The notes under the pieces are model-generated. The model was not told the DNA's origin. It did not search any database and was given only the letters and a program-made list of their open reading frames with translations. A program made the translations under genes and the position numbers. A DNA stretch of 64,000 bases from Mixia osmundae IAM 14324. Lineage: Eukaryota; Basidiomycota; Mixiomycetes; Mixiales; Mixiaceae. Position 1 is the stretch's first letter. Each line of letters opens with the position of its first letter. Where the stretch lies: assembly GCF_000708205.1 (NCBI RefSeq), contig NW_014575560.1:374501-438500 (forward strand). The letters are read 5' to 3'. Positions 1 to 11,610 of this stretch are shown piece after piece.

Positions 1-2613
1 GATATCGCATGTTAGAGAGGCGCGCATGCTTTGCAAAAAAATCGTCAGCTTCTTCTCCCTTCTCTCGCAAACGCAAGAGTCGGGCGAAAAGAAGATGAGC
101 ATCACGCAAGATTTGCTGTCGCTTGTCACCGGTCTTGCGCACTATCTGAAGATTTTAATCCGGATAGCGCTCACTGCTTCGCTTCGGCTCGAACGCGACT
201 ACGCGAATAAGACCGCAATCTCTTCGTTTTTGGGCAAATTAGATCGACTTGCGCGAGACAGTGATGCGATCAAGTCGTCTGACAAAGACGTTAACCTCGA
301 GCGGCAACGGTCATACGGGTACCGTAGTCTGATCTCCGCAGTCAGCACGAGTAATGGTCAAGGCGAAGCTGCATCCGACACATGCGAAAGCTGTAGCCTC
401 ACCATCGAGGAAGAGTGCGCGAGGCAAGGCACGACCTCGAGGTGGCATTTGACATGTATCAAATGCGCCGTGTGTAAGCGTACAGCAGGCAAAGAGCGAT
501 CCGCGCCATCGGACACAACTTTGCCTATGAAAGATTTCCGAATAGAGCCCCAGCCGGCATCGTCTGATCAGCGGACGCCTCGAGCACGGCATGGGCGCAT
601 ATACTGCGTCGAATGCAGCTCAGCACGGCGGGCAGAAGCATTCGAGCACGTGACCAGGCTGGAGCAATACGCCTATCTGCTTTGCGTCGCGCTCAATAAG
701 CTGTACCCTCTGTTACGTCAACGCGGTCTTGCGAGCAAGTCGTCCGCTCAGAGCGACAGCGGATCAATTCACGAGGTCTATAAGGACTCAAATGACATAA
801 AGCGGATGAAGGCGGTCAATCTGAATAGAAAGAACTCGGCAACAGCTCGCAAGCCGAAGAGGTCGACCGTCATTGCGAGTCCCTCGCCGCGGTCTGCGCC
901 TACCGAAAGCTCGAGCTCGTCCGGCCGGACGAGCGAAGCGCGAGATGCGGTGTCAACGACAGCTCCTGGCGTGGCAAGCGCACCGATATATGCGCGTCCG
1001 CCGAGAGAGCAGCCGCCTATGCTTAGTCCGACGCCGGAACCTGTGACGTCTCCCACGCGGCCGACACTATCTCGGACAACGACGGCTGTCAAGATAGTGG
1101 ACGAGCCGTCTCCTGTCTCGGCAAGCGCGCGAGATGGCGATACGATGACGAATGCGATCCGAGACTCGAACGGCATCACTCTGGCCGATTTGCATCAAGT
1201 AATGCAGGCTGAGCAGGAGAAGGAAAGGCATCCCTCTGCGGCACAACACCAAAACAGTGGCATCTTGCTGTCCGAGCTGTCCGCTCTCGAATGCTTTATT
1301 GTCAAGCATGTCGCTGCTTTGACGTTGGCAGAGCTACCGACTTTCCAGGAGATCGGCGACCTGGAAGACTTGCTCGATATTATAGAAGCGCGCAAGGGCA
1401 ACTTCTGGGGCAAACTCTTCAAGGGTGGCAATGAGAAAAAGGCTGTTAAGAAGAAAGGCGTCTTCGGCGTGCCGTTGGAAGTGCTGATCGAACGTCACGG
1501 CGTTGATTCTTTGCACGGCTGCAGTCCGGTGCCTGTCAGAGTGCCCAGCTTTGTAGATGATCTCATTTCGGCCATGAAGCAGATGGGTAAGTCCCATGGC
1601 TCCCAAGCTGCGGGCTCCGCTGATACTGGCCCCAGATATGTCGATCGAAGGCGTGTTTCGGAAGAACGGAAACATTCGGCGGCTCAAGGAATTGACGGAT
1701 GCGCTCGATAGAGATCCTACAAGCGTCAACTTCCAAGACGACAATCCGGTACAACTAGCTGCCTTGCTGAAGAAGTTCCTAAGAGAGCTGCCCGATCCAC
1801 TGATGACGTTCAAGTTGCAGAATCTGTGGCTTTCAAGTCAAAGTACGTGCAACCATCGTGCGCATGAGTGAGCGCTGATCGCTGCCACGTGCAGAGGTCC
1901 GGAATGAAGCGGACAGGAAGCGGATCATCCATCTCATTTGCTGCCTCTTGCCAAAAGCGCATCGCGATACACTGGAGGTCATCTTTGTCTTCCTCGAATG
2001 GGTTGCCTCCTTCTCGCACGTCGATGAAGAGACTGGCAGCAAGATGGATCTGCACAATCTTGCAACTGTCATCTGCCCGAACATTCTCTATGCCAGAGGC
2101 AAAGACCCATCGCGCGACGAGAGCTTCCTTGCGATTCAAGCCGTGCATGACCTCTTGCAGCATCAGAACGAGTTCTGGCAGACGCCTGAAGAATTTGTGG
2201 CGATACTCGAGGATCAAGAGCTCTTCTCGAACCCAAGCGAGCTAACCTCGAAGGATATTCTACGCCGCTGCGAATACTTCATCCGAGCGCAAGAGAAGGC
2301 GCGCGAACAGCAGCAAGTCGCCCAGCCTCGCCAGCCCATTCGATCGCGCGGCGAGGTACAGGCTAGCTCACCATCTGTCTTCCAGTCGCCTTCTTACGCA
2401 TCTCAAGATGGCCACAATGGCGCACCACTCGCCTCACCTCGTTCTGTCGAGCGAAACCCGTATGGCAGCTTGTCCGAGCAACCCCACACGAACGGACACG
2501 GCACATCTGCCATGCGTCCGCAAGGCTCTACGTCGACATTCTCACCGCCTCCGTCACGTGGTCAATCGCCGTTCGTGTACAGCGGCTCTCCCCGCGAGCC
2601 GGGCTACCTATGA
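1..2613 (+). CDS. LIM-domain Rho GTPase-activating protein, 5' partial
   Basis: This is a RhoGAP that would switch off Rho-type GTPases in polarity and cell-wall signalling (Lrg1/Rga-like). The frame is open to base 1, so the N-terminus lies outside the window. Coding exons are <1..1586, 1636..1842 and 1895..2613. A LIM-type zinc motif is visible around bases 380-620 (CESC, WHLTCIKCAVC, IYCVEC), with a basic insert between its halves. A long Ser/Pro-rich linker follows. The RhoGAP domain starts at FGVPLEVLIERHG and carries the arginine finger in GVFRKNG and the conserved helix NPVQLAALLKKFLRELPDPL. Both introns restore an unbroken RhoGAP. Yeast Lrg1 has several LIM domains ahead of the GAP domain, and the others may lie to the left. 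Family assignment is firm; orthology to Lrg1 rather than Rga is inferred. Confidence 0.9.
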
Positions 2614-2728
2614 GCGCGCACGCCCGCAAGATCGAACGATGGACATTTGTGTTGTGTTGCATAGAGCAGACCGTTATGACTACACGAATGCAATTTTTTG
2701 ACAATGTTGCAACATAGCAAATGAAAAA

Positions 2729-3665
2729 TCAAGCAATTCGAGCGAGGTAGGCAGTCCAGCCGGCCTCCTTGTATCGTTTCGCTTCTTCTACAATGACTGA
2801 CGTCTCTGATCCCTCACCAGCGCCGTAGATTCCCCGCCCAACAATGATGATGTCGCTGCCACACTGGCCGATGACTTCTTTGGGCGTACGGTATTGCTGA
2901 CCCATGGCATCGCCCTTGGTCGCTAACCCGACCTGTCATTGGTCATATGTGTCAGCGTAGGACAAGAGCATTTTGTCATGAACTTACGCCAGGTGAGAAG
3001 CAGAGGAAATCGTCCGGTAAGCTTGAAGGATCTGGGTTGGCAGCATCTGCATCGACGCGTCTGCCTGCAACGAAACCCATGACAAATTCCTTGTGTCGCC
3101 TGGCCATGTCGACTGTTTTGGAAGTGTAACTACCCGTTGCGAAGCTGCCTTGACTGCTCATCTCTGCCAGCAACAGCAAACCTCGCTCTAGTGGCAAGCC
3201 GACAGCTTTGAGTCCAGTCACTATGCCGTCGCCTGGCACTGAATGCGCGTTCGTGATGTGCGCCCATGTTGCGATCTTGTAAATGCCAGACTCGTACTGG
3301 AGCTTGACGGTATTGCCAATGTCTGCAAACTTTCGGTCTTCAAAGATGAGAAAGTCGTGCTTCTTGCTGAGTCTCTGCAGTTGTTGCACCAAATCGGCGT
3401 CAAAGTCGCTGAGAATGTCGATGTGGGTCTGCCCGCAGCTCTATAATGAGATACTGGTGCATCGTGAGAGAGATCGGCCTGCCTTGATCATGCAGACATA
3501 GGGGCCAACGGCGTCGACGATGCGCAAAAAGCTCGTTTTGGTCGTGACGTCAACAGACACGCAGAGATTGGTCTGCTTCGACTCCATCAACGTCAGAAGC
3601 CGCTTTGCCAGCTTGTGAGGATGGGCCTTGGCTCGTTCGCCATAGCATCTGGTGGAGACGCTCAT
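2729..3665 (-). CDS. URA3: Orotidine-5'-phosphate decarboxylase
   Basis: Catalyses the last step of UMP synthesis, decarboxylating OMP in the cytosol. Exons on the minus strand are 3665..3483, 3428..2988 and 2932..2729, giving 275 aa, the usual length. The active-site signature [16 protein letters not shown] is present, as are NLCVSVDVT near the N-terminus and the phosphate-binding [14 protein letters not shown] near the C-terminus. The start at [16 protein letters not shown] was chosen because it matches the family N-terminus; an in-frame extension upstream does not. The first intron (3429..3482) has a GC donor (AAG|GCAGGC); only this boundary yields the conserved [11 protein letters not shown] junction. 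It lies head to head with RAM1, 113 bp apart. Confidence 0.97.
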
Positions 3666-3778
3666 GTCAGTGTGGCGAGCTGCCGCGCTTCCGTCGCGTC
3701 GAAGAAAGATGAGCAGCGTCGGCCACAAGGCTGGGTCAGGTTTGACTTGCTCGCAATGTTGCGCCCACTTCCACAAAG

Positions 3779-5559
3779 ATGACCGTCGTCGCATCAGCGC
3801 TCGGCCGAGGCTTGCCCTTCGACAGTCCCGCTGCTATCAAGCAAAAAGTGCCCGATGATGGGATCACGACGGAGACGTCAGATGCACAGGTTCGTCGTGC
3901 CCAACAGACTCGCCTGCTTGTTCCCAGACGACTGTCGCACAGAGAGAGACAGAAGATGCTATACAGGCTCAGCTAGCGCAGTATCTGCCCGTCAGTGGAC
4001 AGACTGCGGTCAGTGACCCGGCAAAGTCAGCTCTTTCCAGCTTCGATGTCATCGCTAGCTGAGCACGGTCAAACAGGTGCGAGCTTGATCGAGCCAAGCA
4101 TACTCGGTTTCTCACTGCCACCTTGCCCGGACTGCCGGGCGCCTTCATCGCGCTCGATGCGTCGCGTCCATGGCTACTCTACTGGACGCTCCATGCTCTC
4201 GAACTCATGAACGTCTCTCTCGATCCTGCCTCGGCGAGCCGAGCCGCAGCCACTTTGCTCAAGATGCAATCACCCCACGGTGGTTTCGGCGGCGGTCCAG
4301 GTCAGATGGCCCATCTGGCCACCACATACGCCGCGACGATGGCTTTGGCCATTGTTGGTGTCGAGAGCGAGTGGGATAAGATTGAGCGTAAGGCGATGTA
4401 TGGGTGGCTCTTGTCGCTCAAGCAGCCAGATGGTAGCTTCGTCATGCACATCGGTGGTGAAGTAGACGTGAGAGGGAGCTATTGCGCTCTCGCCGTCGCC
4501 TCTTGCCTCAACATTCTGACGCCCGACCTTGCACAAGGCACAGCTCGGTTTGTCGCGAGGTACGAAGCAGCACCAGCATCATGTATTCGGATTGGCTGAA
4601 ACTGCGAGCGACTCAGTTGTCAGACTTACGAAGGTGGCTTGGCCTCTGCATCTTACTCTTTCGAGACTTCGTCGAGCACGCCGCAGTTCGGCGAGGCGCA
4701 CGGTGGCTACACCTTCTGCGCTCTGGCATCTTACTTCATGGTCTCGCCAGAGATCGCGCCGGCTCTGACCGCCGACGATGGGTTTGTCTACAAGCATACA
4801 GAGACGAAGCCGCTGCAGATCGACGCACTGCTTCGTTGGGCGGCTTGGCAGCAGGCCGATCACGTTGAAGGTGCCGGATTTCGTGGTCGGTCGAACAAGC
4901 TCGTCGATGGCTGCTACAGCTGGTGGTGTGGAGGTCTCTTCTCTTTGCTCAATGCGCTCGATTCGCCTGCGCAAGCACAAGATGCGCCCGGCGAAACGCA
5001 GTCTTGGGTGGACGAAGCTGACGACCTGCTGTTTGACCGGGGTCAGTGCCCAAAAATGTCTCAGTGCGTATACTGATTTCTCAGACAGTTGGATTGCAGC
5101 AATACGTCATATTACTGGCTCAAGCAGAGGGTGGTGGCCTTCGCGACAAGCCTGGAAAGTGGGTGCTGTCTCCGTTGTTGCAGAGCTGTCATTGACAGCT
5201 TTACTGCCAGACCAGCAGATGCATATCATACCTGCTACAACCTTTCCGGCTTGTCAGCTGCGCAGCATCCGATGGCGTACTCCCTCGACGCGCTGCATTC
5301 GCTCAAGAATGACTTTCTCGCGCCAGAACCGGCCGACATCATCCGCGGCGCAAACGAAACGGAGCAAGAGGCATTGGCAAGGGCTAAGCACAACTATGCA
5401 GTGGGTCTTGCTTGGATACAGAGTACGTTTGAAGACTATTGCTTCGGTCCTGAATCGAACGAGGTGTTACCTTCGCATCCTGTGTTTAATGTGACTCTTC
5501 CGAGAATCAAAAAGATGTACGATTGGGCGTATGGGCAGCCGATCACTCAGTCGCAATAG
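3779..5559 (+). CDS. RAM1: Protein farnesyltransferase beta subunit
   Basis: Beta subunit of the zinc enzyme that farnesylates CaaX proteins such as Ras and a-factor; it works as a dimer with Ram2. Exons 3779..3889, 3928..4025, 4077..4559, 4617..5041, 5089..5158 and 5211..5559 give 511 aa. Family motifs appear in order: [89 protein letters not shown] and LRDKPGK...[11 protein letters not shown]. The zinc ligands (D and C in the DGCYSWW region, H in YHTCYNLSG) are kept. The first intron is only 38 nt, so that boundary is the least certain. A Gly/Ser-rich stretch at the fourth exon start replaces the usual GIGGVPGME. Confidence 0.95.
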
Positions 5560-5652
5560 ATTACCAAGCAAAGCATGGCAGATGTACAGCGAATTGCAAA
5601 GAGACAACAAACAACAAGTATGAATAGAGTACACGCAACATCTCCGAGCCGT

Positions 5653-7827
5653 CTACAACTCTCCCTCGATCTCGAACTCTTCCGGCGCGTTGCTTGCCTG
5701 CAGCGCTTGCCATTCCCTATCTTCGTCATCGATACCCGTATGCTCTTCGAACCCGTCCTCGTCTTCGTCATCGTCAGAGCCATGAAAGGGCGTCGGGTTG
5801 CGGCTGCCATTGAGCGAAGAGGCAAGACTTGAATCTCCGCTAGCGGCAGCGCGGGCGGAGTCCTCTGTCTCTTGGAGGAGCCGCGAGACAACGTCATAGT
5901 TAAGCTTCTTGGAAACACGCTTCTTGCTCTGGAGCATGATCGTAGCAGCCTCTCCGGCTGTAGCGGCCGGCAAGCCAGGCGAGTCTTCTTCCTTCTTGCG
6001 CTTGCGCTGCAAACGAGTCATCAGCGTTTGCTCAGGCAGGAAGGTATCTGACCTACAGCACGAGGCTTAGGTCGAGGTTTGCCCTCTTCATCTGCGTTGC
6101 GCTGTTTTGCCGCCGCATTTTCGAGATAGTCCCGATTGAAGGTTATCCAGAGCCGCGTCTTTGCTTCACGATCGGCAGCACTGAGGATGTACTCGTCCAG
6201 CTCGTCTTCGTCAAGATCCGATAGGCTGCCGGCAGCATCGAGCAACGCTTGCTGTTCATCTGTCTCTGCAGACTCGCCCTTTTCCTTGCGCTGGCGCTCT
6301 CGTTCGCGTTCGGCAGCCATTCGATGCTCTTTCTCTGTTTCTTGTCGATCGAGCTCGTTCAGCTTCTCTTGCAATGTTGGCTCGCTGAGATGAGCGTAGA
6401 TATCGTCACTGATCACCACCTCTGCAACTCTCTCGTTCTGTTTCTCAATTGGCGACGGCGATCTGGGTCGCTTCGGCACAGCCGGAACCTTGAAGCCTTC
6501 TGCGTCTTCGATGACATCCGGGTGCTTCTCCAGTACTCGTTCGACCGAGACCGAGCGAGCGCGATGATCGTCAGGTTGCACGGAGCAAGAGCGGGATCGC
6601 AATCTTTCCCTTGCTGATGCGATGGCTTCACCGTCAGTCTCGGGCTCCTCGCCATCGCTGCCGATCAGCTTGTTGAGCTCCGCATCTGAGATCTCGTTGG
6701 TGCTGCGAAGTTGGCCTTGGATGAAGGCGGGCGGGTCTCGAGACTCGCTGAGCCAGACTGCGCGGAATTCTTCGACAGTCAAATCACTGCTCTGGGTCTG
6801 TCTGAATTCGTCCAAACGTTTGCGAAGGGTTATATCGGCGATCTTGACGACTTGAGTGACTTCCAAGAGCGTTCGCCGATAATCATTCATACGAGCAGCG
6901 ATGACGAGTGCAGCGCCGCAGACACCGGCAGGACGACGGCCAGTCAACATCCAGTCGCGGTCCATGCGCTGTATCAGACGCGAGGCATCCAGGCTGACCT
7001 GCGTAGTGTCTTTGCCAAACTCGAGCAGGGCAGCAAAACGTTGAATATAAATTGAGGGATCGACCAGAGGCACTCGTTCGCTCATATTCAGATTCTTGAC
7101 GAGTTTGAGATAGGTCTGGCCGAGCACAAAGACATTGACTTGGAGCAAGTCGCTAAAGTCGATGAGCATGAGTGTCATTTTATTGTGTCGACAGGCAAGA
7201 TAGAGGCAGGCGGCGACGACATGGTCTGTCTTGCGACCTCTGTTGAACGTCGAGTGAATTGCTAGGGTGAACCAGCGAGAAGCAGCGTCTGTGACCCTCT
7301 CCTCGATGGAGAGCGAGTTGGCGAGCTCTCGCATTCTGCGTCGACCTGCATGCAGGCGTGAGCTATGTCATGATGACATCTGATGAGCTTACCATTTGCG
7401 AGCGTCTGCTCTCTTGACTCTGGACCAGGTGCACCATTGCGATAGGGTCCCGTGCCCCTTGCTCTTACTGTCACAGTCGATCCAGTGAGCACATGATGTT
7501 AGGCAGAGCGGCTAGCACTGACCAGCGTCTCCAGAAAGATACGTTCCAGTGACGACTGCGGCTCCGGTCGAGGTCTCTGCAAAGGTGACCTCGCTGACAA
7601 TGGCGTCCTCTTCGATGACCTGCAAGTCACCTTGTCAGCAACAATCAGAAGAGCAAGAGAGCCCAACACTGACACTTCCACAGTCGATGCAGACAAGAGA
7701 TCCATTGCCTGGATCATTGACGACATTGCTGGACGAGCAAACATCGCAAATGCGCTCGCTGCAAAGCTCGAGTATCAGCCGGCTACATACTGATGAAACA
7801 ATGGAAGCGAGCGTACCCTGACGACAT
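5653..7827 (-). CDS. BRF1: TFIIIB subunit Brf1 (TFIIB-related factor)
   Basis: RNA polymerase III initiation factor that bridges TFIIIC, TBP and Pol III at tRNA and 5S genes. Minus-strand exons 7827..7817, 7758..7674, 7619..7523, 7467..7393, 7345..6057 and 6006..5653 give 636 aa. The N-terminal zinc ribbon reads CDVC...CIDCG. Two cyclin folds follow (from RELANSLSIEERV; then ASRLIQRMDRDWMLTGRRPA, DITLRKRLDEF), and after an acidic, Lys-rich linker comes the Brf1 homology region near KTRLWITFNRDYLENAA. The first coding exon is only 11 nt. Two donors are GTCAGT. The protein ends in an acidic tail. Gene order puts it in tandem upstream of the MDE1 3' end. Confidence 0.95.
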
Positions 7828-7952
7828 GTCGCGTGACGATCTCCAGCAGTGTTGGCCGTCTTGTTGATTCGTTCGAACCCAACGATTTTTCACGGAAACG
7901 ATCCCGCGCGATGCATCGTAGCTCAACAGTTTCCAACAAATTCTTGAACATT

Positions 7953-9014
7953 TTAAACAGGCAACCCCTCGGTCTCGAGGCCAATCATTCTCATTTTGAC
8001 GGCTACTTCGAGCAGATAGTCCAAGCACTCGGCTTGACCCTTTGCGCTCGTCCAGTCCTTGCCCCAGATGTACAAGCCATGCCTTCGTACAAGGACGGCA
8101 GGACTGCGCCGGATTTCAGATTCGATCTCGTCAGAACGCGCAAAAAGGCACGCACGCATCGGGGTAGTCCTTCATGGCTTGCTCCATGCCTTCGCGCAGA
8201 TCCTCCTCATCTGGCGTATTTTCGATAATAGGTATCACGAGCGTATCGAGATAGCTCAACGCCTTTCCTGTCCCTGCTACTCGCATGCCTTTGATCATCT
8301 CTTGATGCGATATCTGCCGACTTGTGAGCATCTTAAATCCGGCTGGGCTCGCAAGGGTCGTACTCTGAATTCTTTGCCGCGCCAGAGAAGGGTTGCCATC
8401 ACCGCATGTTGCGAGTGAGTACTGTTTAATTGGAGCTTTTGAGCACATGCGGGTCAAAGTTAGTCAGCAGGCTGACTGTATACATGCACCTGCTTGTCGC
8501 AGATCGTAGGCATTGAAGAAGAGCGGCGTGCAGGCACTATGCTTGAGCGGTCGCGCAGGTTTCCGAAAAAATGTACGGTCGGGCTTCATGACGAAGATGT
8601 CTTCCGGGGCGATACGTTCTTTTTGCACGCCTGTCAAGCAGTCGTGAGCTTGACAATATCGCAAATGCCGCTTGAGGTACCTGAGGGTGCAATGTAGACG
8701 TGTTGGCTGCAGGCACGTTCAGCAGCTCTTCTTGTGCTTTGTTGAGTCCAAAGCTCACTCATCACGTATACTGATGCCCCCTCCGGTGCCTATACACACG
8801 CATGTGAGCTAGCGCTGTTGCGCTGAAGTGACTGGCTTGCCCGTGACCCAGCCGAGCTGATAGAAGCAACGACATAGCTCGCAGATCAGATTTGCAGGGT
8901 GATTTGGGTCCTGCCATCATTCATTGAGCTGCTGACCAACGGTATGCGCACTTGTAGACTGACTGGGCTCGACACCAGCTCTGAGGAGCTCGTAGCATCG
9001 CCATAGGCTGCCAT
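7953..9014 (-). CDS. MDE1: Methylthioribulose-1-phosphate dehydratase
   Basis: Class II aldolase-type enzyme of the methionine salvage pathway, dehydrating MTRu-1-P in the cytosol with a bound divalent metal. Eight exons (9014..8964, 8910..8841, 8789..8759, 8706..8681, 8630..8477, 8421..8364, 8313..8156, 8103..7953) encode 232 aa, the usual size. Recognisable blocks are [92 protein letters not shown] and [12 protein letters not shown]; the H-x-H pair is formed across the fifth intron. The second intron (8790..8840) uses a GC donor (G|GCAAGC) exactly inside the GTGGGIS loop, so the assignment is secure. It is transcribed away from COX9 from a 191-bp shared upstream region. Confidence 0.95.
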
Positions 9015-9205
9015 AGCAGTTTTGCCGAGTCGTCGAGCGAGCTAATTCAAAGTTAGTAGGGCCAGACAATTCTCGCGCCGAGTTTTGTCCAGCGAGCGCT
9101 CCAGCCCTCGCCTAGTGGTCATCTTCGCAAGCAAGAAGGTCACTTAGGAGCGCCTGCATTGGCCGACAGCGCTCACACGGGGTCCAACTATCTGCAGTGA
9201 ACAAG

Positions 9206-9493
9206 ATGGCGATCGCACCTATCGCTGGAAAGCTCCGTAGGAGGCTCATACTCGATCTGTCCTTTTCAATGGGTGCAGGCGTAGCACTGGGCTACGGGTG
9301 GTGGTCAGTCCTTGTATCCTTTTCATCAATCCATGCTGATCGGCCAATGGTTCTGAAAGGTACGGCTGGCACGTTCCAAAGGGTCCGTTTCTCCTGTGCG
9401 AATGCAGGCCACCGTGTTGATTGACCCTGGCATACAGTGACGACGAGGGACGCCTACTACCTACAGCTCCATAACGAGCGTCACAACACCTAG
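9206..9493 (+). CDS. COX9: Cytochrome c oxidase subunit VIIa (Cox9-like)
   Basis: Small inner-membrane subunit of complex IV. Three exons (9206..9303, 9360..9382, 9438..9493) encode 58 aa; the middle exon is 23 nt. The start MAIAPIAGKLRRRLILDL matches yeast Cox9 (MTIAPITG...RRVIMDI). One transmembrane helix follows (MGAGVALGYGWWYGW), then a basic, polar C-terminal tail ending ERHNT. The ATG at 9206 was taken because the match to the family begins there. The gene is too short and split to stand out as one open frame. Its 3' end lies 28 bp from the convergent PRP4 stop. Confidence 0.9.
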
Positions 9494-9521
9494 TGTCAAG
9501 GGAGAGCATGGTCCCAGCCTT

Positions 9522-11480
9522 TCACAATGCAATGTTTTCTGCAGCATAAAGCTTGAATGTACGATTGTACTCGCCCGAGGCAAGATACTTGCCATCTGCT
9601 CCCTCCGTTCAGCGCGATCGCACCCTACAATGCAGCGTGACTGACCACCGGACAAGTCGATGGACATGACCTTACCACCTGATTCGCTGGAGACCGCTTT
9701 GATGAGTTGCCAGTCGTCTGCGCTCCAGATCCGCACAAAGCCGTCATAAGCACCGCTCGCGAGAAAGACGCCCGAGAGAGGCGGCTCGACGATCTCTCTG
9801 ACTTCATCTTGCTCGATGAGCATCTTGCGATCCCTCTCACCGTCGTCTTCTTCCTTCTTGATTGCGTCCATCTCCTTGCCATTGCCGTTTGCATGTCCAT
9901 TCGGTTTAGCAGGTTCGTCAGTCTTGATCGTCATTGGGAATGAAGGAACTGTCGAATGGAAGAATTTGACGTCGGAGATAGCCGACTTATGCGCCGGTAT
10001 CGTATAGATGGATCGCAAAGATCGAATGTCCCATATCCTGACGGTATCGTCATTTGAGCCCGTCGCAATCTGATGCCTATCGTAGCTGCCATATCAGCTC
10101 TGATAGGCATGATAAGAAGCTCAGGACGTGCCCGTTGGGTGCCCAATTGATGGCCAGGATGTCTCGCACATGTCCATCGAGTACCATGGCAGTCTTGCCT
10201 GACCGTGTGTCCCAGACTCGCCCGATCGCATCGAGACCGCTACAGCCGAGCGTCAGACAATTCACCAAACAAGTGTACGGCGTACTAACCCTGTACAGAT
10301 AAGCGCTCCATCTCCTTGGAAGTCTATGGCATAGACTGCTTTCGAATGACCTTCCTGCTCGAGCAAACAGGTGCCTTTCTCGACGTCCCATAATCGCCAT
10401 GTCTCGTCGAACGAGGCAGACGCGAGATAGCTGCCTGTTGGATGGAAAGACATTCTACATATTCGTGCTGAATGACCTGTCAAAGTCGAGAGTGGATTGA
10501 TGTTAACTATCGGCGCAGCACCTTTGCCTTTCGAGTCTAACCTGTAAGCAAAGTCTGAGGTTCAGCAAAGAATGAGTCGGAAAGGCTGCACTGACCCATC
10601 AAGCGACCAGAGGCAGATGTTGCCATCTCCTCCTGATGTCGCAAAATTCAGGGCGCCTTCAGACTGGGAGAGCGTGGCTTGGGGATGCCATTGCACGTCT
10701 CCGACCCGCTCCTCGGCGTGTCCTGCGAGGTCAAAATCTGTTAACCTTTCCACATCCAACGAGGACCCACGAGCTTGCCTCGGTAGTGACCCAGACATCG
10801 ACATCCTGGAACTGACCAGATCTTCGCTGCTCCCGACCAGCTGCCACTTGCGAGATAGGCAGAATTAGGACTAAATCGAGTCGCGCTGATGGGTCGCTCG
10901 TCCGCGAGCTGAGATCCCAGGATGGTATAAGACTTGAGCTCAGCATAGATCTGCTTCCGCCTGTCGAGTATGCGCCCGAGAGGTATGCTCGCTTCCAGCC
11001 TCTGACGGGCTAAGCGTTTTCGCGCGCGTTGCAAGGAATGTTGCGCCATGGCAGAACGCGCCCTTAGCAATGCCTGGGAGCCCTCGGTATAGAACTCCTC
11101 TTGCTTGTCGGAGTCGTCCGAGTCGGAGCTATCGCTCTCGCTAGCATCAAAGGTCTCGCCTCTTTTCGCGGCAGCTTCAGAGACGACCGTTCGCAGACGG
11201 TCGCGACGGTCCTCTCGCTTCTCGCCAAAGAGCGTGATGGGCTCTCCGAGCTCTCGTAGCCTTGCGCGAACGTCGACATCATTGGTGGGGATAGCTAGCT
11301 TGCGTGCTTGTGTCTTGCGCTCGAGTTCTGCGAGCAATCTGTTCGTTTCTGGGTGGAGCGCAGCCGAAGTAGAAGCAGATGCTTCCTCGAGATCAGCCAG
11401 ATCGATGGCCTGTACGAACATAGAGTCATTGAGCTGCATAGTAGATCTGCAAGGGTGCTTACGCCGCTGCCTGAAGCCAT
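9522..11480 (-). CDS. PRP4: U4/U6 snRNP protein Prp4 (WD40)
   Basis: Scaffold protein of the U4/U6.U5 tri-snRNP, needed for pre-mRNA splicing. Minus-strand exons 11480..11463, 11409..10791, 10737..10596, 10541..10290, 10239..10132, 10076..9646 and 9595..9522 give 547 aa. The N-terminal half holds the splicing-factor motif (DVRARLRELGEPITLFGE) and a helical region; seven WD repeats follow, e.g. FSPNSAYLASGSWSGAAKIW, FHPTGSYLASASFDETWRLW and IATGSNDDTVRIWDIRSL. The first coding exon is 18 nt. The 10077..10131 intron seems to use a GC donor (GG|GCACGT); the 10738..10790 junction is the weakest. A Lys/Glu-rich insert interrupts one late WD repeat. Confidence 0.92.
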
Positions 11481-11610
11481 GATCGACTCGGTGTAGCCCC
11501 AGCTTGATCTTTTGACGTTCAAGTCGATTCAGATTTGTCATATTAATCGTGGCCAATCCACTCGCACGTATAACCTGGCCTGGGGGTGAACGACCACGCC
11601 TGTGCCACCA

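Noticed and set aside
3441-3483. Apparent in-frame stop between the URA3 halves, suggesting a broken gene
   Set aside because: A 54-nt GC-AG intron removes it and restores the exact conserved sequence, so the gene is whole.
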